This document shows, in pieces, positions 23,710 to 32,600 of a stretch of DNA of 39,918 nt. Under the pieces are notes generated by a model, which saw only the letters and a program-made list of their open reading frames with translations, searched no databases and had not been told where the DNA came from. The stretch lies in NCBI GenBank assembly GCA_000433355.1, contig FR893129.1, forward strand, positions 1 through 39,918. The letters run 5' to 3'. The position numbers and the translations under genes are program-made. This stretch comes from Alistipes sp. CAG:435. Lineage in GTDB: Bacteria > Bacteroidota > Bacteroidia > Bacteroidales > UBA932. The first letter of the stretch is position 1. Each line of letters opens with the position of its first letter.

Positions 23710-25787
23710 GACGATTGTTATTGATTTTTCTTGTTTCGTTTGCGGTTTCGCCGCTTTTCGCCCGTGAGAGGATAAAAGTGGCTTGTGTCGGCAATAGTGT
23801 CACCTATGGCTATGGACTTGAGAATCGTGAGACGGAAAGTTATCCGTCAAGGCTTCAGGCATTGCTTGGCGAGGAATATGATGTCCGTAATTTCGGACAC
23901 TCCGGGGCCACGCTCCTGCGCCGGGCATACCGTCCTTACACGGAGCAGCAAGCGTACCGCGACGCATTGGATTTTGCGGCTGACATAGTGGTCATCCATC
24001 TGGGGCTGAACGATACCGACCCCAGAGCCTGGCCAAACTACCGTGATGAGTTCGTGGCTGATTATCTTGACCTTATCGAGGATTTTCGTAAGGTGAATCC
24101 CGAATGCAAGGTTTGGGTCTGCCGTATGACCCCGATATCGCATCGCCACCATCGTTTCAAGTCCGGAACCAGAGACTGGTACTGGATGGAGCAGGAGCGC
24201 ATAGAGCTTGTCGCGAAGGTCGCCGGAACAGGTTTGATTGATCTTCAAAAATCTTTGTATTCACGTCCTGACCTGCTCCCGGACTCCTTGCATCCGAATG
24301 CGGAAGGAGCGTGCATCATGGCTCGCACGGTATATTCAGCGTTGACAGGAGATTTCGGAGGCCTCAGGATGCCGGAAATATATTCGGACGGAATGGTTTT
24401 GCAGCGTGGCCGTCCTCTTGAGATAATGGGAACGGCTGACGCTGGTGAGAAGGTGACTGTCAGGCTGGCTGGGCAGAAAAAATCGGCTGTTGCGGCATCT
24501 GATGGCCACTGGAGCATCTGCCTTGATCCATTGGCTGCGGCCAAAGGACTGACTCTGAATATCTCGACACCGAAACGTAACCTTCGGTATAAAGACGTCG
24601 CGGCCGGTGAGGTCTGGGTTTGTTCGGGACAGTCCAATATGGCGTTCAAGACCATGTCGATGGTGTCTGAGGAACGTTCGGAGGTTTTGGAAACTGTTGA
24701 CAGGCAAGGTGATAATGTCCGTCTGTTTAATATGAGGGCGAGATGGAGCACTGACAACAGGGTTTGGGACAAGGCGGTCTATGATTCGCTCAACCGCTTG
24801 CGGTTCTTCCATCCAGCCGTGTGGGAGTATGGGTCCAGAGAGTCGGCTGATTCGTTCTCGGCGATCGGACTTGCGTTCGGACAGATGCTTGCGGATTCCC
24901 TCAATGTGCCGATAGGCTTGGTCCTCAACGCCGTCGGAGGTGCCGCCACGGAGTCATGGATAGACCGTAAAACCCTTGAATTTGAGTTTCCTGACATCAT
25001 GATTGACTGGCGTCGCAATGATTTTGTCATGCCATGGGTCCGGGAGATCGCGTCGGTGAACATCAAAGATGCGGAAAACCCTCATCAGAGGCATCCTTTT
25101 CACCCTTGCTATCTGTTTGAGGCTGGCATTGAGCCGTTGGAACACTATCAAGTACGTGGAACCATTTGGTATCAAGGCGAGTCAAACGGCCACAATGTTG
25201 AGGTTCACGAGCGTTTGTTCCCGCTTCTTGTCCAAAGTTGGCGTTCCTACTGGAACGATCCGGACATGCCTTTCCTCTTCGTACAACTTTCAAGTCTGAA
25301 CCGTCCGAGCTGGACTTGGTTCAGGGATAGTCAAAGACGATTGGCCGAGGCCATTCCAGCCTGTGCTATGGCTGTCAGCAGCGACAGGGGCGACTCTCTT
25401 GACGTGCATCCTCGCCGCAAGCTGGATGTCGGGAGACGCTTGGGTGTCCAGGCTCTTTATAATGTCTATGGTGACAGGGATGTGGTGCCGTCCGGCCCTG
25501 TCATCCGCTCCGCCCGTTTGGACGGTAATGATGTCGTGCTTGCTTTTGACTGGGCGGACGGGTTGAGGTCTGCTGACGGAGACAGGCTACGTACGTTTGA
25601 ACTGGCGGGAGAGGATGAACAGTTCCGCCCGGCGGAAGCCATTGTGGAAGGCTCGGCGGTCAGGTTGCGCAGTGACGCTGTGCCGTCAACCAAGTGGGTC
25701 CGCTATGGTTGGCAGCCCTTTACCCGGGCCAATCTTGTGAACAGTGCCTTCCTGCCGGCCTCGACATTCCGCCTGGCTGTTGAATAA
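23706..25787 (+). CDS. two-domain sialate O-acetylesterase (SGNH plus SASA)
   Basis: This 693-residue secreted protein has a signal peptide (LLLIFLVSFAVSPLFA) and two catalytic domains. The first is a GDSL/SGNH hydrolase (VGNSVTYGYG near residue 30, LGLNDTD near 98, and the Asp-His pair in LLPDSLHPNAEG near 195). The second is a sialate O-acetylesterase domain beginning at MPEIYSDGMVLQRG near 222, with nucleophile CSGQSNM near 307, WYQGESNGHN and a late Asp-x-x-His-like SLDVHPRRK. As I recall, this is the architecture of EstA-type esterases of Bacteroides, which remove O-acetyl groups from sialic acids so that sialidase can act. The 4-bp ATGA overlap with the sialidase gene implies translational coupling. 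Confidence 0.9.
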   Translation: MRRLLLIFLVSFAVSPLFARERIKVACVGNSVTYGYGLENRETESYPSRLQALLGEEYDVRNFGHSGATLLRRAYRPYTEQQAYRDALDFAADIVVIHLGLNDTDPRAWPNYRDEFVADYLDLIEDFRKVNPECKVWVCRMTPISHRHHRFKSGTRDWYWMEQERIELVAKVAGTGLIDLQKSLYSRPDLLPDSLHPNAEGACIMARTVYSALTGDFGGLRMPEIYSDGMVLQRGRPLEIMGTADAGEKVTVRLAGQKKSAVAASDGHWSICLDPLAAAKGLTLNISTPKRNLRYKDVAAGEVWVCSGQSNMAFKTMSMVSEERSEVLETVDRQGDNVRLFNMRARWSTDNRVWDKAVYDSLNRLRFFHPAVWEYGSRESADSFSAIGLAFGQMLADSLNVPIGLVLNAVGGAATESWIDRKTLEFEFPDIMIDWRRNDFVMPWVREIASVNIKDAENPHQRHPFHPCYLFEAGIEPLEHYQVRGTIWYQGESNGHNVEVHERLFPLLVQSWRSYWNDPDMPFLFVQLSSLNRPSWTWFRDSQRRLAEAIPACAMAVSSDRGDSLDVHPRRKLDVGRRLGVQALYNVYGDRDVVPSGPVIRSARLDGNDVVLAFDWADGLRSADGDRLRTFELAGEDEQFRPAEAIVEGSAVRLRSDAVPSTKWVRYGWQPFTRANLVNSAFLPASTFRLAVE

Positions 25788-25954
25788 GTGACTTTTCCGC
25801 ATGTTCGGGTGATTCGGGTGAGGAATATAGTGTCTCTGCTCCTAAGAAAATGGTTTTCAGGGATATTCAATGTGACGGATGCGCTTTGGACCTACTGAGG
25901 ACGGTATGTCGGGATACGAGTATGAAGAAAAAACTCAAAAAAAGTTCAAAAAAG

Positions 25955-25985
25955 TTTGCAGTAATCAAAAAAAGTAGTACCTTTG
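25955..25985 (+). promoter_or_regulatory. tRNA-Val promoter
   Basis: TTTG (25955-25958), 19 bp, then TACCTTTG (25978-25985) is a full consensus Bacteroidota promoter. The same spacing and -7 box appear at the rRNA promoter at the window's right end. Confidence 0.85.
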
Positions 25986-26020
25986 CATCACCCGAACGAT
26001 GAACAACGGGACAACGATTC

Positions 26021-26098
26021 GGGAGCTTAGCTCAGTTGGTTCAGAGCGTCTGCCTTACAAGCAGAGGGTCGGGGGTTCGACTCCCTCAGCTCCCACCA
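26021..26098 (+). tRNA. tRNA-Val (anticodon TAC)
   Basis: The acceptor stem GGGAGCT pairs with AGCTCCC, followed by discriminator A and an encoded CCA. The D-arm is GCTC...GAGC. The anticodon stem TCTGC/GCAGA holds the loop CTTACAA, giving anticodon TAC for valine. The T-arm is GGGGGTTCGACTCCC. All parts are canonical. Confidence 0.96.
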
Positions 26099-26100
26099 AA

Positions 26101-26135
26101 AAAGACCTCTTCAGGATTCCTGAAGAGGTCTTTTT
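26101..26135 (+). terminator. tRNA-Val terminator
   Basis: AGACCTCTTCAGGA pairs perfectly with TCCTGAAGAGGTCT, followed by a T-run, three bases after the CCA end. Confidence 0.92.
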
Positions 26136-26210
26136 CTATGTATATGTCCCACCCGAATGTTATGGCAAGTCGTGGGGCAAGTCCAAAACGGATCAAGCAT
26201 TAAATCTAAG

Positions 26211-26368
26211 AAGCTGTTTTGAATTGTTTGAAATGTTCTTTGAGGTGAAAAATCTTCATTTTCTTCCCGCTTCTTCAGTCAGATAGCACCGCTATCTTCC
26301 TTGGAAGAAGCGGTCGAAACTGAAGTTTTTCACTCTCAAACCTTCAAACAAACAATTCAAAACAGCTT
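26211..26368. mobile_element. 158-bp palindromic MITE-like element with CTAAG duplication
   Basis: The ends are perfect inverted repeats of 20 bp (AAGCTGTTTTGAATTGTTTG and its complement). The inner arms also pair: TTTGAGGTGAAAAA with TTTTTCACTCTCAAA, CCGCTTCTTC with GAAGAAGCGG, and the apex AGATAGC-ACC-GCTATCT. CTAAG directly flanks both sides (26206-26210 and 26369-26373), as expected of a 5-bp target-site duplication. It encodes nothing. It lies between tRNA-Val and the M48 gene. No second copy is seen in this window. Confidence 0.82.
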
Positions 26369-26391
26369 CTAAGAGTATGTGTCACAAACGT

Positions 26392-26457
26392 CAGGGGAAA
26401 AATCAAATTGCAGATTTTGGTAACGTGCAAAATCTGCAATTTGCCTTTTTTCCCCTG
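26392..26457. repeat. long hairpin with GTAACGTG loop, copy B
   Basis: CAGGGGAAAAA then AAATTGCAGATTTTG pairs with CAAAATCTGCAATTT then TTTTTTCCCCTG, with a small internal loop. TGTG/CACA pairing can extend it outward. The loop GTAACGTG (26420-26427) is identical in sequence and strand sense to that at 7360-7367. Confidence 0.8.
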
Positions 26458-26512
26458 TCGTCACACATTATTTCTATAGAATGTAAAAGATAAATGAGTC
26501 ACACAAAATAGT

Positions 26513-26520
26513 TATATTTG
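26513..26520 (+). promoter_or_regulatory. -7 box of the M48 protease gene
   Basis: TATATTTG followed by CA fits TAnnTTTG, 23 bp upstream of ATG 26544. No -33 TTTG is seen. Confidence 0.45.
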
Positions 26521-26543
26521 CATATTCATAAAATTCTGTTGTC

Positions 26544-27344
26544 ATGCGTGAGATTATAATCCTGTTGACAGCCGCGATGCTTTGTGTCTCTTGTTCCGAA
26601 CAGTTCAACGCGGCTTATCTCCTTTCTGGTGGGGCGAAAGTGGCTCAGGCCGCCGTCTTGTCAGACGCACAGATTCAATCTTATGTCGGACAGTATGTGC
26701 AGAAACTGGATGCGGAGAACACAGTCCTGCCGGAGACAAGTCCATATGTCAAGAGGGTCAGGAAGATGACATCTGGAATCACCTCGGTGAACGGGACTCC
26801 ACTCAATTTCAAAGTCTATAAGACGAACGAGATTAACGCCTTCGCCTGTGCGGACGGAAGCGTAAGGATCTATTCCGGACTTCTGGACGCGATGACTGAC
26901 GACGAGGCCCTTGGAGTTGTCGGTCACGAGATCGGCCACGTCGCCCTCAAGCACTCCAAGATGCAGTTCAAGCAGGCTCTTCTTACATCGGCCCTCAGGG
27001 ATGCCGTTGTGTCCACCGGAGGAACGGTCGCTGTCCTCACGGCATCGCAGTTGGGTGATCTTGGCGAAGCCTTGATGAGCGCAAGTTTCTCAAGAAAGCA
27101 GGAGACCGCCGCTGACGACTACGGTTATGACTTCCTGAAGAGCGCGGGTAAGAATCCTTGGGCTATGGCTATGGCTTTCGAGGAGCTTCAGAGGCTTTCC
27201 AGCGGTGAGACGGCTTCCGGAACACAGGCCGCCTCAGGATCTTCGGTAGGTCAGTTGTTCTCAACCCACCCGGCCACGGCGGACAGAATCTCCAGGATGG
27301 CGGAAAGAGCCGTCAAGGATGGCTACAGGAGACCTTCCAAATAG
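26544..27344 (+). CDS. M48 family metalloprotease lipoprotein
   Basis: This 266-residue zinc protease has a lipoprotein signal (IIILLTAAMLCVSCSE). The HExxH motif is VVGHEIGHVALKH near residues 127-139, and the third zinc ligand is the Glu of SRKQETAADDYG near 190. The C-terminus has STHPATADRI, typical of the BepA/YcaL-like M48 branch that degrades misassembled envelope proteins. Its stop codon directly abuts the stop of the convergent pbpC gene (27345), with no spacer, so transcripts from both strands must overlap. Confidence 0.93.
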   Translation: MREIIILLTAAMLCVSCSEQFNAAYLLSGGAKVAQAAVLSDAQIQSYVGQYVQKLDAENTVLPETSPYVKRVRKMTSGITSVNGTPLNFKVYKTNEINAFACADGSVRIYSGLLDAMTDDEALGVVGHEIGHVALKHSKMQFKQALLTSALRDAVVSTGGTVAVLTASQLGDLGEALMSASFSRKQETAADDYGYDFLKSAGKNPWAMAMAFEELQRLSSGETASGTQAASGSSVGQLFSTHPATADRISRMAERAVKDGYRRPSK

Positions 27345-29603
27345 TCAGCGTAAAGTCTTGTTCTCTGCCACGGTGAATCCCACGGAAATGGAATTTCCGG
27401 AATCATCGACGGCTGTGACGGTGTGTCTGCCGGGTGATGGTTTCAACGTCATCTGATGGATCATCTGAGTCTGCCCGACATATTCACTGTCCAGGTGCCA
27501 GAATACATTGGCGCTTGGAGTCCTGTGCGCCAGATTGAAGGTTATGCCGGCGATTGACCCGTCCAGCTGGCGCGGAATGTAGATCACTGCCCCGCTTTCA
27601 GGATAGATGAATTCCATCGGGGAACTGTCCGCCTTGCCTTTCGGAACCACGGGGGCATATTCAGGATGATGCTGCCTGTAGTACCATTCCATCGATGGAG
27701 GCAGGATGAACGTCCGGACCCCGTCCACAACCTTATGGTATGGACACGGTTCGCTCCTTACCGATTTGCGCGGCAGCATCAGAGTGTCCGAATCCTCGCA
27801 ATTCCCCCCTTTCAGGCAACCGGACTCACGGCATACCTCAGCGACAATGTAGTCTCCATAGACCGGCTCCTTGAACCAACCATTCCTGGAATATTCACTG
27901 TCATATTCCTTGGCCGGAAGAAGGTTGAATATGTCGAACATCACCGGCCCGGCAGTGCGAGCACCCGTCAGGCCGGGAACTCCTTGCCCTTGGGCGTTGC
28001 CTGCCCAGACTCCGACGGCGTAGTCAGCTGTCACTCCGACCGCCCACGCGTCCCTGAACCCGAAACTGGTGCCTGTTTTCCACGCAACTTTCTTTACCGA
28101 GCCGATCAGGTGCCAGTCAATCTCATCTGGTCTGTTGACCTCTTTCAAAGCGTCGAATGTCCACCACAGGGCGCATTTGTCGTTCAGCGGGAAATTGTGC
28201 AGTCTGTCACCCTTGGATGTGTGCGTTGTGTCCGCGCTTTGGTACGATGCCGACAGTTTTGAATATGTCGATGTGATGTCTCCGAGTGTCCCTTCCGCTC
28301 CTCCGAGAATGAGCGAGAGGCCGTAGTGCGAGGCGCTTCCGTTCAATGTCGTCATCCCGCATTTCCTGAGAATATCCAGAAATTTCGGTACCCCGAATCT
28401 GCGCAGGAGGTGTACGGACGGCACATTGAGTGAGCGGGCGAGCGCCTCGTCGGCGGGAACCGCTCCATAGAACTGTCTGTTGAAATTCTGCGGAGAGAAA
28501 CCGTTGATGTTTATCGGCACATCGGGCAGAAGAGTTCTCGGCAATATCTCGCCGTCCTGAAGCAGAGCACAGTACAGGAGAGGTTTCAGGATGCTGCCGG
28601 TGCTTCTTGGCGCGCGGATTATGTCCACCTCGCTTCCCGGACGTTTATTGTCAGGGTTGGCATTCCCGATGTAAGCCAGTGTCTCACCGGTGCGAACATC
28701 CTCCACGACGGCCGCGAGATCGTATATTCCTGTCTGGGAGAACTCGTTGTTCCATTGGTTGACTATTGCTTGCGCCTGCCTTTGCAGATGGATGTCGATT
28801 GTGGTGCGGATCCGTTTGCCGGGAGATGTCTTCCAGTAATATTCAGTCAAATGATGCGCTTCCTGCGGCAATGCCACCGGCTCACCGGGAAGCGGCTCGT
28901 CGCAGGCGAGGACAAAGTCTAATGAATCAATATGCCCGTGCTTGTAAAGCGATCCCAGCAGCCGGTTGCGTTTTTCCAGCAATCTTGTCCTGTTTTTGCC
29001 GGGATGGATCTCCGCCGGTGCGTTCGGGAGCACCGCCAACGTGGCGGCCTCACCCCAGGAAAGCTCATCGGGAGGTCTTCCGTAATATCTCCAGGAAGCG
29101 GCTTCCAGTCCGACAACATTCCCGCCGAAAGGCGCGTGTGAGGCGTACAGGCTTAGGATCTCCCTTTTGCTGCATCTTAGTTCCAGACGTGTGGCGAGGA
29201 TAGCCTCGATGATTTTCTGGCCGATGTTTCGTTCCCGCCTCCTGGACATCCTGATGACCTGCATCGTGATCGTGCTTCCCCCGCTGGTGATCTGCCCGGC
29301 TTTGATGTTGCCGGCAGCGGCACGCGCTATCGCGACCGGATTCACGCCTGGGTGGTATGCGAACCATCTGTCCTCGAACTCGATGAGGGCTGTCTTGAAT
29401 TTCTCCGGGACGGTGTCCGGTGTCGGGAACCTCCATTGTCCGTCACTTGCGATCCGGGCTCCCAGGAGCTCCCCGTTCCTGTCTGTGACGACGGTGGAAT
29501 AAGATGTGCCTTTGAATAAGTCTCTGGGCAGACAGAAAAAATATGCGGTCAAGAGGGCGATTACTACACCTGCCACTATCCTTGACCGCAGTTTCTTTCC
29601 CAT
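27345..29603 (-). CDS. pbpC: penicillin-binding protein 1C
   Basis: This 752-residue bifunctional peptidoglycan synthase is anchored by an N-terminal helix (AGVVIALLTAYFF). The glycosyltransferase (GT51) domain shows EFEDRWFAYHPGVNP, SGGSTITMQVIRM and RRRERNIGQKIIEA. The transpeptidase domain shows PRSTGSILKPLLY (SxxK), ARSLNVPS (SxN-like) and KTGTSFGFRDAWAVG. The C-terminus carries the BiPBP_C immunoglobulin-like domain (SGAVIYIPRQLDG...FWHLDSEYVG) specific to PbpC. The start lies 3 bp after the stop of the A2M gene, so they form a two-gene operon, the usual arrangement in which A2M traps attacking proteases while PbpC repairs the wall. Confidence 0.95.
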   Translation of the reverse strand: MGKKLRSRIVAGVVIALLTAYFFCLPRDLFKGTSYSTVVTDRNGELLGARIASDGQWRFPTPDTVPEKFKTALIEFEDRWFAYHPGVNPVAIARAAAGNIKAGQITSGGSTITMQVIRMSRRRERNIGQKIIEAILATRLELRCSKREILSLYASHAPFGGNVVGLEAASWRYYGRPPDELSWGEAATLAVLPNAPAEIHPGKNRTRLLEKRNRLLGSLYKHGHIDSLDFVLACDEPLPGEPVALPQEAHHLTEYYWKTSPGKRIRTTIDIHLQRQAQAIVNQWNNEFSQTGIYDLAAVVEDVRTGETLAYIGNANPDNKRPGSEVDIIRAPRSTGSILKPLLYCALLQDGEILPRTLLPDVPININGFSPQNFNRQFYGAVPADEALARSLNVPSVHLLRRFGVPKFLDILRKCGMTTLNGSASHYGLSLILGGAEGTLGDITSTYSKLSASYQSADTTHTSKGDRLHNFPLNDKCALWWTFDALKEVNRPDEIDWHLIGSVKKVAWKTGTSFGFRDAWAVGVTADYAVGVWAGNAQGQGVPGLTGARTAGPVMFDIFNLLPAKEYDSEYSRNGWFKEPVYGDYIVAEVCRESGCLKGGNCEDSDTLMLPRKSVRSEPCPYHKVVDGVRTFILPPSMEWYYRQHHPEYAPVVPKGKADSSPMEFIYPESGAVIYIPRQLDGSIAGITFNLAHRTPSANVFWHLDSEYVGQTQMIHQMTLKPSPGRHTVTAVDDSGNSISVGFTVAENKTLR

Positions 29604-29606
29604 GGA

Positions 29607-32600
29607 TTATTCAGTGACTTTCGTAGTACCCGAAGCCGTGTTGGCGCTGATGTGAGGGTCGTACATCGCCTCGCACTTCACGGCAGGGAGTATGAACTCG
29701 CCTTGGTAGGATGCGTGCATCTTGATCCTGAATGTCTTGCTGGCTCCCTTCGGAAGGTCGAAGAACCAGATGACACGGTCATCCCTGATGTCGCGGTAAT
29801 TGTACGAGGCCTTTGAACTCTCGCCTCCGTAGAGCCTGTCGTTCATTATCTCCCAACCGGAAGGGATCATCTCGGTAAGGGCGAGATTGTTACAGTCCCT
29901 GACACCGCTCGTGTTGCCGACAGTGATGGTTACCGTGAAGTCCGTCCCCTGGGTTATGCTGTACGGATTCAGGCTCTTGCCCGCCAATGTGCTGTAGCTG
30001 ACGTTCAGACTTAATCCGCTGGACTTGGCCTCCACCTTGTTCCCGAATTCCGGTATGACTGATGTTATCAACGTCGCATAGAGGCTTCCGTTCATCTTGT
30101 TCGTGATGTCTATGCTTCCGTTTTCGGTGTCCACCGCGGCATGGCCGATTGACTTGACGCTCTTTACCTCTGTCGTGTTGCCCCCTTGCTTTATTTCAGC
30201 CGAGACCGCATCGGACCCAACCTTCAAGGCAAGGCTCCTCATCGCGCAGGTCGCGAACGCTATTTCCTGTGTGGAGTACCATCCTCCGGCGATCGCGTCG
30301 GCGATTTCCTGGGCGACATCCATGGCTTCAGGCAAAGCGTCGTTGAGAACCAATGCCTCAAGGGCCACGGCCTTATCCCTTACAGGAGATCCGAACGTCC
30401 TGTCGGCCTCCTGGTAATCGGAGAAGTTTGTTTTAAGTCCTGCGATGATGTCTCCGGCCACGGTCTTCTTGCCTGTGACAGCGTATGTGGACGCAAGCAT
30501 CCAGGCGGCCTGACCGGAAAGGGTCTCGCTTTCCTTCAGCCTGTTCATGGCCCCGCTTTCCGCCTCCCCGTTAAGCGCCAGAGTGTAGAGCCTGTAAGCC
30601 TGCACAAGATCCCCGAGACCTTCATTGTCGGAATTACGGTAGTCCTGCACGTTCCGCTTTTGGAATCTTGACCAGCTGGCCAGCACACCCTTGCTGACGC
30701 TGAATCCGTTCTGTGAGGCTGAGATCATAAACTGACCGGCCATGGAGCTTACCCATCCGCTGGCGTCAGCGCTTCCAGGCCAATAGACGAATCCGCCGTT
30801 GCCAAGCTGACGTTGGTACAGCTGCTGAAGCAGTTCAGGAATCATCTTGTCGATTTGCTTCTGCCTGTCCTCCGGGAGCATATTCCTGATAGCAAGAAGG
30901 CTTATTCCCTTGGAAGAGATCTGCTCCGTGCAATTGTAGGAGCAATTGGTCAGGAATGAGAATATTCCTCCGCAGTCAACATACGGGAATCCGGTGAGCT
31001 CCAGGGTCGCCCATTGGTTGTCATCGGCCTTGAAAGGCGAGAAACCGAAATGCTTGGTCGCGTCTTTGCCGATCATAGCCCTTGTCACGGAGATTACCGG
31101 CGGGTTAGGAGCGCGCACCCCAATGGAGATCGTTTCGCCGGCCTTGTGCCCGTTGCCATTCGCGGTGACAGTCACTGTGGCGGTTCCGGTTCCGGTGGCC
31201 TCAAGGTTGAACCTGACCATCTTGTCCCCAGGCTTGTCGAACTGGACGGACGCGTTGGCGTTCCCGGTTATATTCAGTGGGCCGTCAACCTTGATGCTGA
31301 CATCGGCGTTCCTGACCCCGTCCTCAAGAGCGAAGACATTTACAGGCATCACGACCTTCTCCCCGGTTCCGATGACTCTCGGCAGGGTAGGGAGAACCAT
31401 AAGCGGAGACCTTACCGGGACAGTCTTCTCGGCATTGCCGTACGCTCCGTCCCTTGCCGCCACAAGCATCACCCGCACACTTCCGACGTACATAGGAAGC
31501 TTGACCTTATGTGTGGCCGAGCCGCTCTGCAGCGAGAACGGACCGATGTACTTGACAACGGCGTTGAACCGGTTGTCCTTCCTCGCGCCGACAATAAGGC
31601 TTTCGTCACCTCCGATGCTGAACATCGGCGAGAATCTTCCGCTGTAGGCTCCGATGACATCATCGTAGAGATCCCACGTGCTGACTCCGAGCGCTTCCCT
31701 GGCGTACATCGCGTTCCAAGGATCCGGAGTCTTGAATGACGTGAGGTCCAGAAGTCCCTCGTCCACAATGGCCAACGTGTAGGTCATCGGCTTGCCGTTC
31801 TTTTCCTTGACCTTGATCTTGAATTCCTCCTCAGGGCGAAGCACGTCAGGCATGGTGATGACCGGCTCAAGGTGCGAGTCCTTGTCGTTGACTATGACAG
31901 GGCGCACTCCGTAAAGACGGATCGGCAGATCGTTGTCGGCTCTTTCGTGCGGCTGGACAAGGGTGATGTGGATGTAGAAGTTAGGAGCCATCTCCGGAGT
32001 GACCTTGAATGAATATGCCACATCGCCCTCTCCGGAAGTCTTCACCCATTCACGCGCGATTACCTTCCTTGAGTTCTCAAGTGAGACCAGTGCCTGTCCT
32101 TTTGACGCGGCCGGAATATAAACGGTCACCTTCTCGCCGACCTCGTAGGATTCCTTGTCTGTGGAGAATGACAGCATTGTCAAAGCGTCGGGATCAGTCT
32201 TGGATGACCTTCCCCTGTAGGCCGGCCAGTCCACATAGATGACATCCCCGGCCGTGTGTCCGCTTACATTGTCGGTCACAAGCAACAGATATCGTCCCCA
32301 TTCCGGATAGTCCACCCTGAACGGGATGAGGTTGTCTCCTTTGGATGATTTGATTACACCGGAGGATACTATGTTCGCTGACGGACTGTTGACGTAGGAG
32401 TCGAGACTTTCGCTGCGGCTTTCCCACCACCAGCTCCATTTCATCTTGTAGATTGTGTACTTAAGGTTATGGCCTGACACCCTCGCGCCGTTCTTGTCCA
32501 CGACGGCGATGCTGACGCTATAGTCCTTGTCTGTCTCCAGATAATGCCCGTTCCCCTCTCTCGGAACTTTCACTCCGACGTATGATGAATATGGTGAATA

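Noticed and set aside
25999..26286. 95-codon plus-strand frame
   Set aside because: It reads through tRNA-Val, its terminator and half of a palindromic element.
26021..26543. Integrated element using tRNA-Val as attachment site
   Set aside because: I found no duplicated tRNA 3' end and no integrase in the window; the gap is explained by a terminator, a MITE-like element and a hairpin.
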